From Streptomyces parvulus (GTDB taxonomy: Bacteria > Actinomycetota > Actinomycetes > Streptomycetales > Streptomycetaceae), in contig NZ_BMRX01000017.1 in NCBI RefSeq assembly GCF_014648855.1, forward strand, positions 91,869 through 155,868: a stretch of 64,000 bases of DNA, in the 5' to 3' direction. The translations under genes were made by a program, and so were the position numbers. Of the stretch, positions 49,559 through 57,320 are shown piece after piece; the first letter of the stretch is position 1, and each line of letters starts with the position of its first letter. The notes under the pieces were generated by a model, which was not told the origin of the DNA, made no database searches, and worked only from the letters and a program-made list of their open reading frames with translations.

Positions 49559-51013
49559 TCAGTAGAGGGTGTGGGCGCAGACCACCAGGGTCCGCAGCTC
49601 GACGTTCAGGTAGTTTCCGTGCGCCAGCAACTCGGTGAGCTGGGCGAACGTCAACCAGGCGTAATCCGGCGGGAGTTCCTCGGGGAAGTCGTCGGGGGCC
49701 TCGACCACGGCGTAGCGGTTCTCCGCGTGGTAGAAGCGCCCGCCCTCCTCGGACTGCACTCCGTCGTAGCGGAACCGTTCCGCGGGGGCGGTGAGCACGT
49801 CCGCGAGGAACGGCGGGAACGGCTCGCGGCCCGGCCCGGTGTGGTCGGCGGGGCGGCAGTGCACGGTCGGCGCCAGTTCCGCCACGTTCAGGTGCCCCAC
49901 GTCCACCCGGGCCTGCACCAGGGCGTGCAGCGTGCCGCGGATCCGTTTGACGAGGAGCGCCATCAGACCGGGGACCTGCGGCTGGATCATCGGCTGCGTC
50001 CAGGAGCCCACCTCGCGGTTGCTGGCCGCGACGTCCGCGCCGATCACCCGGAAGCGCCGGCCGCTCCGGTGCCCGATCTCGGTGCCGGAGAACAGCCAGC
50101 CGTCCTCCTCGACCTCCCGCAACGGCACGCGGCGCTGGTCGAGTTCGCGCACCGCGCGGACCCCGGTCAGCCAGCTGAGGATCTCGGACATGCCGTGCAC
50201 CGACGGGGCGGCCGGGTCGTGGAAGGACCGCAGCACCCCGGTGTCGTCCGGGCCGTCCGCCGCCCGCGGACCGGCGCCGGCCGTGGGCAGGCACGCCAGC
50301 ACGGAACGGCTGTCCATGTTCACCACGTTGTCCAGGCGCAGCAGCCGCAGGAGCTGGCCGAGCGTCAGCCAGCGGAACTCCTCGCCCGTCTCCACGTCCT
50401 CGTCGATCTCGACGATCATGTTGCGGTTGCGTTTGGCGAGGAACCAGTCGGCCTGCTCGGACTGGAGCACGTCCACCAGCACGCGGGAGCCGCCCCGCTC
50501 CAGGAAGAGGTCGAGGAAGGGGATGCGGCGCCCCCGGTGCACGCCGGTGAAGTTGCTGCGGGTGGCCTGCACGGTGGGGGAGAGCTGGAAGGAGTTGATG
50601 TTGCCGGGTTCCATCTTGGCCTGCATCAGGAAGTGCAGCACCCCGTCGATCTCCCGGGCGACGATGCCCAGCAGACCCACCTCGGGCTGCACGATGATCG
50701 GCTGGCGCCGGCCGCCCGGAGGCAGGCCGTCGGCCGTCACGTGCAGGCCCTCCACGCTGAAGAAGCGGCCCGACTCGTGCCGCAGGTTGCCGCCGTCCTC
50801 CTCGAAGTGCCAGCCGCGCAGCAGGGAGAACGGCACCGGGGTCACCCGGTACTCGCCCCGGCGGGCCTGCTCGGCCAGCCACGGGCGCACCAGGTCGGCC
50901 GGCATCGCCGCGCTCTCCGGCGTCCGGGCCGACAGCAGCACGCGGCCGGCCGTGCGGGCCCGGTCCTCGGCGAAGGACACCGGCGCGGCCGGCGTGGGGA
51001 GGTCAACGAGCAT
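49559..51013 (-). CDS. NDP-hexose 2,3-dehydratase
   Basis: A 484-residue protein of the EvaA/OleV/TylX3 family with its typical internal duplication. Repeat 1 (about 25-235) has ADWFLAKRNRNMIVEIDEDV and FRWLTLGQLLRLLRLDNVVN. Repeat 2 (about 265-480) has GRFYHAENRYAVVEAPDDFP and YAWLTFAQLTELLAHGNYLN. Each repeat has an IVQPEVGLLGIVARE or MIQPQVPGLMALLVK strand. It removes the C2 hydroxyl of NDP-4-keto-6-deoxyglucose, the first committed step to 2,6-dideoxysugars. ATG at 51013 overlaps the thioesterase stop by 11 bp. Confidence 0.94.
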   Translation of the reverse strand: MLVDLPTPAAPVSFAEDRARTAGRVLLSARTPESAAMPADLVRPWLAEQARRGEYRVTPVPFSLLRGWHFEEDGGNLRHESGRFFSVEGLHVTADGLPPGGRRQPIIVQPEVGLLGIVAREIDGVLHFLMQAKMEPGNINSFQLSPTVQATRSNFTGVHRGRRIPFLDLFLERGGSRVLVDVLQSEQADWFLAKRNRNMIVEIDEDVETGEEFRWLTLGQLLRLLRLDNVVNMDSRSVLACLPTAGAGPRAADGPDDTGVLRSFHDPAAPSVHGMSEILSWLTGVRAVRELDQRRVPLREVEEDGWLFSGTEIGHRSGRRFRVIGADVAASNREVGSWTQPMIQPQVPGLMALLVKRIRGTLHALVQARVDVGHLNVAELAPTVHCRPADHTGPGREPFPPFLADVLTAPAERFRYDGVQSEEGGRFYHAENRYAVVEAPDDFPEELPPDYAWLTFAQLTELLAHGNYLNVELRTLVVCAHTLY

Positions 51014-51779
51014 CGGCCAGCGCCTCCTCGATCAGCGAGCAGATCCCCGCCGTGTGGTCGTTGAGGAAGAAGTGTCCGCCGGGCAGGACGTTGAGCTCGC
51101 AGGGTCCCGCGACCACCTCCGACCAGCGCCGGGCGTCCTCGGGCGTCACGTTCGGGTCGGCGTCGCCGGTCAGCACGGTGGCCGGCACCGGCAGCGGCGG
51201 GCCCGGCCGGTAGCGGTAGGCGCCGGCCATCGCGTAGTCGTTGCGGATCGCCGGCAGCACCATGCGCAGCAGCTCCTCGTCCTGGAGCAGCGTCGGGTCG
51301 GTGCCCTGGAGGCGGGTCACCCGCTCGATCAGCGAACGGTCGTCGAGGAGGTGCACCGTGTCGGAGCGGGGCACCACCGGCGCCCGGCGCCCGGAGAGGA
51401 ACAGATGGGCCGGGGGCCGGCCGGAATCGGTGAGCCGCCGCGCCGTCTCGAAGGCCAGGGTCGCGCCCAGGCTGTGCCCGAACAGCGCGAACGGGCCGCG
51501 CGTCCACTGCCGTACTTCCGGCAGCACCGCCTCGACCAGCTCGTCGACGGTGTCGATGAACGGCTCGCCGCGCCGGTCCTGGCGGCCGGGGTACTGCACG
51601 GCCAGCACCTCCACGCCCGACGGGGCCAGGGCGGCGGCGAGACGCAGGTAGGCGGAGGCCGAGCCGCCCGCGTGCGGGAAGCACACCAGTCGGACGGCCG
51701 CGGCGTCGGCGGGGCGGTAGCGGCGCAGCCATCCTCCGGGGGTGGTGGCCGGCCCGCGGGCGGTGGTGGAGGCAGTCAC
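51003..51779 (-). CDS. Type II thioesterase (macrolide cluster)
   Basis: A 258-residue type II thioesterase with VRLVCFPHAGGSASAYLRLA, FALFGHSLGATLAFETARRL (GxSxG), the aspartate in VLTGDADPNVTPEDA and the histidine in GGHFFLNDHTAG. It proofreads the modular PKS by removing aberrant acyl groups. GTG at 51779. It is embedded among sugar genes and overlaps the dehydratase start. It is distinct from the thioesterase of the aromatic cluster (18968-19735). Confidence 0.93.
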   Translation of the reverse strand: MTASTTARGPATTPGGWLRRYRPADAAAVRLVCFPHAGGSASAYLRLAAALAPSGVEVLAVQYPGRQDRRGEPFIDTVDELVEAVLPEVRQWTRGPFALFGHSLGATLAFETARRLTDSGRPPAHLFLSGRRAPVVPRSDTVHLLDDRSLIERVTRLQGTDPTLLQDEELLRMVLPAIRNDYAMAGAYRYRPGPPLPVPATVLTGDADPNVTPEDARRWSEVVAGPCELNVLPGGHFFLNDHTAGICSLIEEALADAR

Positions 51780-51785
51780 GGTGTC

Positions 51786-52379
51786 TCAGCTCCTCGTACG
51801 AGCGGCAGGGGGCGGCGAGTAGTGCGGCAGCCGGCCGGAGGCGAGGACCTCCGCCAGCGAGGGGGCGGCCGCGTCCTTGGGCGAGCGCACGGGCGGCCCG
51901 GTCAGGTCCCAGGGCAGCGCCAGTTCGGCGTCCAGGGCGTCCAGGTCGACCATCGCGCCGGGCACGTACTCGGTGGACAGCAGGTAGTTGACGCAGGTGC
52001 CGTCCTCCAGGGAGAGGAAGGCGTGGCCGATGCTCCCCGGCAGGTAGAGGGCGATCCCGTCGCCGGCCGACATCCGGGTCACCTCGTGGTGTCCGAAGGT
52101 GGGCGAGCCCACCCGCAGGTCGACCATGACGTCCAGCATCGACCCGCGCACGCAGGTCACCAGCTTGCTCGCGCCGTCGGGCACGTCGTTGCAGTGCACG
52201 CCGCGCAGCACGCCCTTGCGGGAGACGGAGTTGTTGACCTGGCGGACCGCGAACGGCAGCCCCGTCCGCTCGGTCAGCACGCTGTACTTGGCGGCCTCGA
52301 AGAAGACGCCGCGCTCGTCGGACAGCCGCTCGGGCGTCACCCGGTAGGTGCCGGGGATGCCCGTCTCATCGACGTGCAC
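51786..52379 (-). CDS. dTDP-4-keto-6-deoxyhexose 3,5-epimerase
   Basis: A 197-residue RmlC-family protein with DERGVFFEAAKYSVL, RQVNNSVSRKGVLRGVHCND (catalytic His in the LRGVH block), GSMLDVMVDLRVGSPTFGHH and LPGSIGHAFLSLEDGTCVNY. It epimerises the 4-keto sugar toward the L series (or at C5 only). An L-sugar such as mycarose or oleandrose is therefore possible. GTG at 52379 follows GGGAGGCGGAGGGCC and overlaps the RmlB stop by 14 bp. Confidence 0.92.
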   Translation of the reverse strand: MHVDETGIPGTYRVTPERLSDERGVFFEAAKYSVLTERTGLPFAVRQVNNSVSRKGVLRGVHCNDVPDGASKLVTCVRGSMLDVMVDLRVGSPTFGHHEVTRMSAGDGIALYLPGSIGHAFLSLEDGTCVNYLLSTEYVPGAMVDLDALDAELALPWDLTGPPVRSPKDAAAPSLAEVLASGRLPHYSPPPAARTRS

Positions 52380-53370
52380 GGCCCTCCGCCTCCCGCCCGT
52401 CCGACTTGAGCGGCTCCCACCACGACCGGTTGCCGCGGTACCACGCCACCGTGTCCGCCAGGCCCCGGTCGAGGCCGATGCGCGGGGCGTAGCCCAGCTC
52501 GGTGGAGATCTTCGCGATGTCCACCGAGTACCGGCGGTCGTGGCCGGCGCGGTCCGCGACCCGGCGCACCGCCGAGGCGTCCCGCCCGCACAGCTCCAGC
52601 AGGCGGCCGGTCAGCTCCCGGTTGGTCAGTTCCGTGCCGCCGCCGATGTTGTAGACCTCGCCGGGGCGGCCCTTGGCCGCGACCAGCGCGATGCCGCGGC
52701 AGTGGTCGTCCACGTGCAGCCAGTCCCGGCTGTTGCCGCCGTCCCCGTACAGGGGCACGGTCAGGCCGTCCACGAGGTTGGTCGTGAACAGCGGGACGAG
52801 TTTCTCCGGGAACTGGTACGGCCCGTAGTTGTTGGAGCAGCGGGTCACACACAGCTCCAGGCCGTGCGTGCGGTGGAAGGCCAGTGCCATCAGGTCCGAG
52901 GCCGCCTTGGAGGCCGCGTACGGCGAGTTGGGCGCCAGCGGGTGCTCCTCCGGCCAGGAGCCGGCCTCGATCGAGCCGTACACCTCGTCCGTGGAGACGT
53001 GCACGAAGCGGCCCGCGCCGGCGCGTACCGCGGCGTCCAGCAGCGTCTGGGTGCCCTGCACGTTGGTGCGCACGAAGGCGGACGCGTCCGCGATGGAACG
53101 GTCGACGTGCGACTCGGCCGCGAAGTGCACCACCAGGTCGACGCCCCGCATCAGCCGGCCGACGAGCGGCGCGTCGCAGATGTCGCCGCGCACGAACTCC
53201 AGCCGGCCGTCGGTGCGCACCGGGTCCAGGTTGGCCCGGTTGCCGGCGTAGGTCAGCGCGTCCAGGACCACCACCCGGGTCGCCGCCAGGTCCGGATAGG
53301 CGTCGGACAGCAGTTCTCTGACGAAGTGCGAGCCGATGAAGCCCGCTCCTCCGGTCACCAGGACACGCAT
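52366..53370 (-). CDS. rmlB: dTDP-glucose 4,6-dehydratase
   Basis: A 334-residue extended SDR with MRVLVTGGAGFIGSHFVREL, FAAESHVDRSI, FVHVSTDEVYGSIEAGSW, PYAASKAASDLMALAFHRTH (YxxxK) and RCSNNYGPYQFPEKLVPLFT. It makes dTDP-4-keto-6-deoxyglucose, the branch point of all deoxysugars here. ATG at 53370 follows GGAAAGGTTCTTGCCG; upstream in-frame sequence is the antisense of RmlA. It is followed with overlap by the 3,5-epimerase. Confidence 0.96.
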   Translation of the reverse strand: MRVLVTGGAGFIGSHFVRELLSDAYPDLAATRVVVLDALTYAGNRANLDPVRTDGRLEFVRGDICDAPLVGRLMRGVDLVVHFAAESHVDRSIADASAFVRTNVQGTQTLLDAAVRAGAGRFVHVSTDEVYGSIEAGSWPEEHPLAPNSPYAASKAASDLMALAFHRTHGLELCVTRCSNNYGPYQFPEKLVPLFTTNLVDGLTVPLYGDGGNSRDWLHVDDHCRGIALVAAKGRPGEVYNIGGGTELTNRELTGRLLELCGRDASAVRRVADRAGHDRRYSVDIAKISTELGYAPRIGLDRGLADTVAWYRGNRSWWEPLKSDGREAEGRARR

Positions 53371-53417
53371 CGGCAAGAACCTTTCCGCGAGGGGATGGTC
53401 GGGTGGGGGAGCGCCGC

Positions 53418-54329
53418 TCAGGCGGCGGTGGAGCCGACGGCGGACTCCGGGGCCCGGGCCGGGGTCCGGCGGGCCGTCTCCTGCACGTAGCGGCCGTAGC
53501 CGGAGTCGCCCAGCTCCCGGCCGAGGGCGTGGCACTGCTCCGGGCCGATGAAACCCATCCGCAGGGCGATCTCCTCGACGCACGCGATCCGCTCGCCCTG
53601 GCGCTGCTCCAGCAACTGCACGTACTGGCCGGCCTGGAGCAGGGAGTCGTGGGTGCCCATGTCCAGCCAGGCGAAGCCCCGTCCCAGCGCGGTCAGCCGG
53701 GCGCGGCCAGCGGCCAGGTAGGCGCGGTTGACGTCCGTGATCTCCAGCTCGCCGCGCGCGGAGGGCGCGAGCCCCCGGGCGATGTCCACCACGTCGTTGT
53801 CATACAGGTACAGGCCGGTGACCGCCAGGTTGGAGCGCGGCTTGACCGGCTTCTCCACCAGCGACACCAGCCGGCCCTCGGCGTCGACCTCGCCGACGCC
53901 GTAGCGCTGGGGGTCCTTCACCGGGTAGCCGAACAGCTCGCAGCCGTCGAGGCGGGCCGCGGCCTGGTGGATCAGGGACGAGAAGCCGGGCCCGTGGAAG
54001 ACGTTGTCCCCCAGGATGAGCGCGACCGGGCTGTCCCCGATGTGCTCCTGCCCGATCAGGAAGGCCTCCGCGATCCCGCGCGGCTCGTCCTGCGCGGCGT
54101 AGCTCAGCTCCAGGCCGAGCCGTGAGCCGTCGCCGAGCATGGAGCGGAACATGTCCACGTGGTCCCGGGCCGAGATGATCAGGATGTCCCGGACGCCGGC
54201 CAGCATCAGCACCGACAACGGGTAGTAGATCATCGGCTTGTCGTACACCGGGAGCAGTTGTTTGGAGATCGTGCCCGTCAGCGGGCGCAGCCGGGTGCCG
54301 CTGCCGCCGGCCAGGATGATCCCCTTCAT
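53418..54329 (-). CDS. rmlA: Glucose-1-phosphate thymidylyltransferase
   Basis: A 303-residue nucleotidyltransferase with MKGIILAGGSGTRLRPLTGT, VYDKPMIYYPLSVLMLAGVR, ALILGDNVFHG, LVEKPVKPRSNLAVTGLYLY and GRGFAWLDMGTHDSLLQAGQ. It activates glucose-1-phosphate as dTDP-glucose. ATG at 54329 was chosen because the family starts at this MKGIILAGG; the longer frame upstream has no support. It stands 47 bp before rmlB in the leftward operon. Confidence 0.96.
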   Translation of the reverse strand: MKGIILAGGSGTRLRPLTGTISKQLLPVYDKPMIYYPLSVLMLAGVRDILIISARDHVDMFRSMLGDGSRLGLELSYAAQDEPRGIAEAFLIGQEHIGDSPVALILGDNVFHGPGFSSLIHQAAARLDGCELFGYPVKDPQRYGVGEVDAEGRLVSLVEKPVKPRSNLAVTGLYLYDNDVVDIARGLAPSARGELEITDVNRAYLAAGRARLTALGRGFAWLDMGTHDSLLQAGQYVQLLEQRQGERIACVEEIALRMGFIGPEQCHALGRELGDSGYGRYVQETARRTPARAPESAVGSTAA

Positions 54330-54408
54330 CGGCCGCCTGCCCGGCCCGGCGCCGCAGGCGTGCCACGGCGTCGTCCCGGACGGGGCGCCCGGCGCATTGC
54401 GTACAACG

Positions 54409-55548
54409 TCAATCATGAATGGTCTCCGTCGCCTCGCGGACCGCCGCGATGACGGCCGTGACGTCCTGCGCGGTCAGTTGCGGGCCCATGGGCAGGCTCA
54501 GCACCTCGTCGGCCAGGCGCTCGCTGCGGGGCAGCGGCCCGTGCACCGCTCCCGCGTAGGCCTCGGAGCGGTGCACGGCCACCGGATAGTGCACCAGCGT
54601 CTCCACCCCGGCCGCCTCCAGCGCGGACACCAGAGCGGCACGACGCGCGGTGCGCACCACGTACTGATGCCACACCGGCTCGGCCCACGGCCGCACCGTG
54701 GGCACGTCCAGCCCCGGCAGCCCCGCCAGACCCTCGGTGTAGCGGGCCGCGACCTCGGCCCGGCGGGCGTTCCACCCGTCCAGGCAGGTCAGCTTCACCC
54801 GCAGCGCGGCAGCCTGGATCTCGTCCAGCCGCGAGTTCGTGCCGGGCACCTCGTGCCGGTACTTGACCCGCGACCCGTAGTTGCGCAGCAGCCGTACCCG
54901 CTCCGCGAGCCGCGCGTCCGACGTCACCACCGCGCCCGCGTCACCCAGCGCCCCCAGGTTCTTGCCCGGGTAGAAGCTGAACGCGGCCACGTACCGCGAA
55001 CCGGCCCGCCGGCCCCGGTAGCGCGCCCCGTGCGCCTGCGCCGCGTCCTCGACCACCGGAATACCCCGGGCGGCGGCCACGGCGTCGATCGCGTCGAGGT
55101 CCGCCGGATGCCCGTAGGGATGCACCGGCATGACGGCCCGCGTCCGCGAGGTGCAGGCGTCGGCCAGCCGCTCCGGATCCATCAGGTACGAGTCCGCCTC
55201 GGGCTCCACCGGGACCGGCCGCGCCCCCACCGCCGACACCGCCAGCCACGTGGCGATGTAGGTGTGCGCGGGCACGATCACCTCGTCCCCCGGACCCACG
55301 TCCAGGGCCCGCAGGGCCAGCTCCAGCGCGTCCAGACCGCTGCCCACGCCGACACAGTGCTCGTTCTCGCAGTAGCGGGCGAACTCCTCCTCGAACGCCG
55401 CGAGTTCGGGCCCCAGCAGATAGCGGCCCGAGCGGGCCACCCGCAGCACGGCCGCGTCCACCCGCTCCTGCACACCGTCCAGCGCGTGCAGGTCCCGCAG
55501 GTCGTGGAAGGCCACCCGCCCGGCGCGCTCCGGCGCCACGGCGGTCAC
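54409..55548 (-). CDS. PLP-dependent NDP-hexose 3-aminotransferase (TylB/DesV-like)
   Basis: A 379-residue DegT/DnrJ/EryC1 aminotransferase: FHDLRDLHALDGVQERVDAA, RSGRYLLGPELAAFEEEFAR, GVGSGLDALELALRALDVGP, GDEVIVPAHTYIATWLAVSA, VVEDAAQAHGARYRGRRAGS and the PLP lysine in SFYPGKNLGALGDAGA. It adds an amino group at C3 of a 3-keto-6-deoxyhexose. GTG at 55548 overlaps the stop of the ketoisomerase gene, so the pair is coupled, as the Tyl1a and TylB steps are for mycaminose. An N-methyltransferase would complete the sugar but is not in the window. Confidence 0.94.
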   Translation of the reverse strand: MTAVAPERAGRVAFHDLRDLHALDGVQERVDAAVLRVARSGRYLLGPELAAFEEEFARYCENEHCVGVGSGLDALELALRALDVGPGDEVIVPAHTYIATWLAVSAVGARPVPVEPEADSYLMDPERLADACTSRTRAVMPVHPYGHPADLDAIDAVAAARGIPVVEDAAQAHGARYRGRRAGSRYVAAFSFYPGKNLGALGDAGAVVTSDARLAERVRLLRNYGSRVKYRHEVPGTNSRLDEIQAAALRVKLTCLDGWNARRAEVAARYTEGLAGLPGLDVPTVRPWAEPVWHQYVVRTARRAALVSALEAAGVETLVHYPVAVHRSEAYAGAVHGPLPRSERLADEVLSLPMGPQLTAQDVTAVIAAVREATETIHD

Positions 55549-55991
55549 CGCGGCCCCCGCGCGGCGGACAGGAACTCCTCGTAGTCGCGGTAGTAGTCCG
55601 CCTCGTCGAAGTGCAGCGACGCCAGCACCAGCGCCACCGCCCCCGGCGAGAAGTCCTTCAGGTTCCGCCACACCATCGGGCCGACGTACAGCCCCCGCCC
55701 CGGGTCGTCCAGCCGGTACTCCGCCTCGTTCGCCCCGTCGTCCACGGTGATCGTGAAACCACCGTGGACGGCGATGACGAGCTGCTCCAGCGCCCGGTGC
55801 GCGTGACCGCCGCGGGAGGAACCGACATCGGGGTCGTGCAGGTAGTACACCCGACGGATCGGGAACCCGGCCGTCCATTCGGACTCGACGACGGACAGAC
55901 TGCCCCGCTCGTCGACGTGCTGCTCCAAGTCGATGACGGTGCAGGGCCTGACCCCGCCCACCGCCACTTCCGTAGTCATCCCCACCGCCAC
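55545..55991 (-). CDS. dTDP-4-keto-6-deoxyglucose 3,4-ketoisomerase (Tyl1a/FdtA family)
   Basis: A 148-residue cupin with VIDLEQHVDERGSLSVVESE, RVYYLHDPDVGSSRGGHAHR and ALEQLVIAVHGGFTITVDDG. The RGGHAH block holds the catalytic and sugar-binding histidines. It moves the keto group from C4 to C3, giving the substrate for the aminotransferase. GTG at 55991 (AGGGGAG seven bases ahead) is preferred over ATG at 55979. This enzyme points to a mycaminose-type sugar; the desosamine route does not use it. Confidence 0.92.
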   Translation of the reverse strand: MAVGMTTEVAVGGVRPCTVIDLEQHVDERGSLSVVESEWTAGFPIRRVYYLHDPDVGSSRGGHAHRALEQLVIAVHGGFTITVDDGANEAEYRLDDPGRGLYVGPMVWRNLKDFSPGAVALVLASLHFDEADYYRDYEEFLSAARGPR

Positions 55992-56019
55992 GATCGAGCT
56001 CCCCTGGATGCGGGCCCGC

Positions 56020-57267
56020 TCAGCCGCGGGCGACGGAGACCGGCAGATGACGGGCGGTGAGCTGGTCCGCCTCGTAGAACTCCGCCCGGTCGTGGTGGAC
56101 GGTGAACGACGAGTACGCGTCGAAGACCAGGTTGAGGAAGACCTTCGCCTCCATGCGGGCCAGGAACGCGCCCAGGCAGTGGTGGATGCCGTGACCGAAC
56201 GCCATGTGCTTGTTGGCCGAGCGGTGCACGTCGAAGGTGTCCGGCTCCGGGAACTGCAGCGGGTCGCGGTTGGCGGACTGGCTCCACGCCACCACCATCT
56301 GCCCCGCCTTCATCGGCACACCGAGGATGTCGGTGTCCTCCTTCAGCAACCGGAAGATGTTGTTGAACGGGCTGCGGAAACGCAGCGTCTCCTCCACCGC
56401 CGCCGGGATCAGCGAACGGTCCGCACGCAGCTCCGCCTGGGCCCCCGGGTGCCGGTCCAGCACGATGAACAGGTTGCTCAGCAGCGTGGCGCTGGAGATG
56501 TGGCCCGCCGTCAGCAGCAGCGCCACGATGTTGACGATCTCCTCGTCGGTGAGCCGGCGCCCGTCCACCTCGGACTCGATCAGACCGCTCATCAGGTCGT
56601 CGGCCGGCCGCTCCCGCTTCTCGGCGATCTTCGCGTAGAGGTAGGCCGCCCACTCCTTGATCGCGGGGCCCATCGTCTCGGCGAAGTCGTCCGGCAGGTT
56701 CGGGTACTCCATCCCCTCGTTGTTGAGGATGACGTCGACCCACTCCCGGAACAGGTCCTGGTCCTCGGCCGGCACCCCCAGCAGCTCCGCGATCACCGTC
56801 ACCGGCAGCGGATACGCCAGGTCCGTCACCACGTCGATCTCGGTACGCCCGTCCAGGTCCGCCAGCAGCCGCCGGGTGATCTCCTCGATCCTCGGCTCCA
56901 GCGCGGCCATCCGCCGCGGCGTGAACGCCTGGCTGACCAGCTTGCGCAGCGGACCGTGCCGCGGCGGGTCGATGCCGCCGAAGGTACCCGGCCCCATCAG
57001 CAGGGCCAGCTCCTCGGGCACCGGGAAGACCGGCGAGAAGTCCGAGGAGAAGAGCTGCGGGTTGGTGGAGACGGTGTTGTAGTCCGCGTAGGAGAACACC
57101 TGCCAGGCGAACCTGGTCGCGTCCCAGAAGACCGGCGCCTCCGACCGGGCCCGCGCGAACCAGTCGAGCAGCGCGGCCGCGTCGGCGTCCGCCGGCTGCG
57201 CCAGCGGGTGGGGTGTCTCGGCGTCCTGGTCGGCCTCGGCCGTGACCTCGGCGGTCTGTGTCGTCAT
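56020..57267 (-). CDS. Cytochrome P450
   Basis: A 415-residue P450 with the heme motif FGHGIHHCLGAFLAR (Cys present), the ExxR glutamate in VEETLRFRSPFNNIFRLL and an I-helix LLTAGHISSATLLSN. The usual acid-alcohol pair is altered there (AGHISSAT), which some macrolide P450s also show. It is placed directly after the glycosyltransferase gene. That is where heme-less helper proteins (DesVIII, TylM3, EryCII) often sit, but this one keeps its heme cysteine, so it should be an oxidase. The likely substrate is the macrolactone. ATG at 57267 follows TTCAGGAAGCGAAC. Confidence 0.9.
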   Translation of the reverse strand: MTTQTAEVTAEADQDAETPHPLAQPADADAAALLDWFARARSEAPVFWDATRFAWQVFSYADYNTVSTNPQLFSSDFSPVFPVPEELALLMGPGTFGGIDPPRHGPLRKLVSQAFTPRRMAALEPRIEEITRRLLADLDGRTEIDVVTDLAYPLPVTVIAELLGVPAEDQDLFREWVDVILNNEGMEYPNLPDDFAETMGPAIKEWAAYLYAKIAEKRERPADDLMSGLIESEVDGRRLTDEEIVNIVALLLTAGHISSATLLSNLFIVLDRHPGAQAELRADRSLIPAAVEETLRFRSPFNNIFRLLKEDTDILGVPMKAGQMVVAWSQSANRDPLQFPEPDTFDVHRSANKHMAFGHGIHHCLGAFLARMEAKVFLNLVFDAYSSFTVHHDRAEFYEADQLTARHLPVSVARG

Positions 57268-57320
57268 GTTCGCTTCCTGAAGGTCGGGAGAAGTCGGAAG
57301 ATGGCTGGTCGGCGCGGCCC

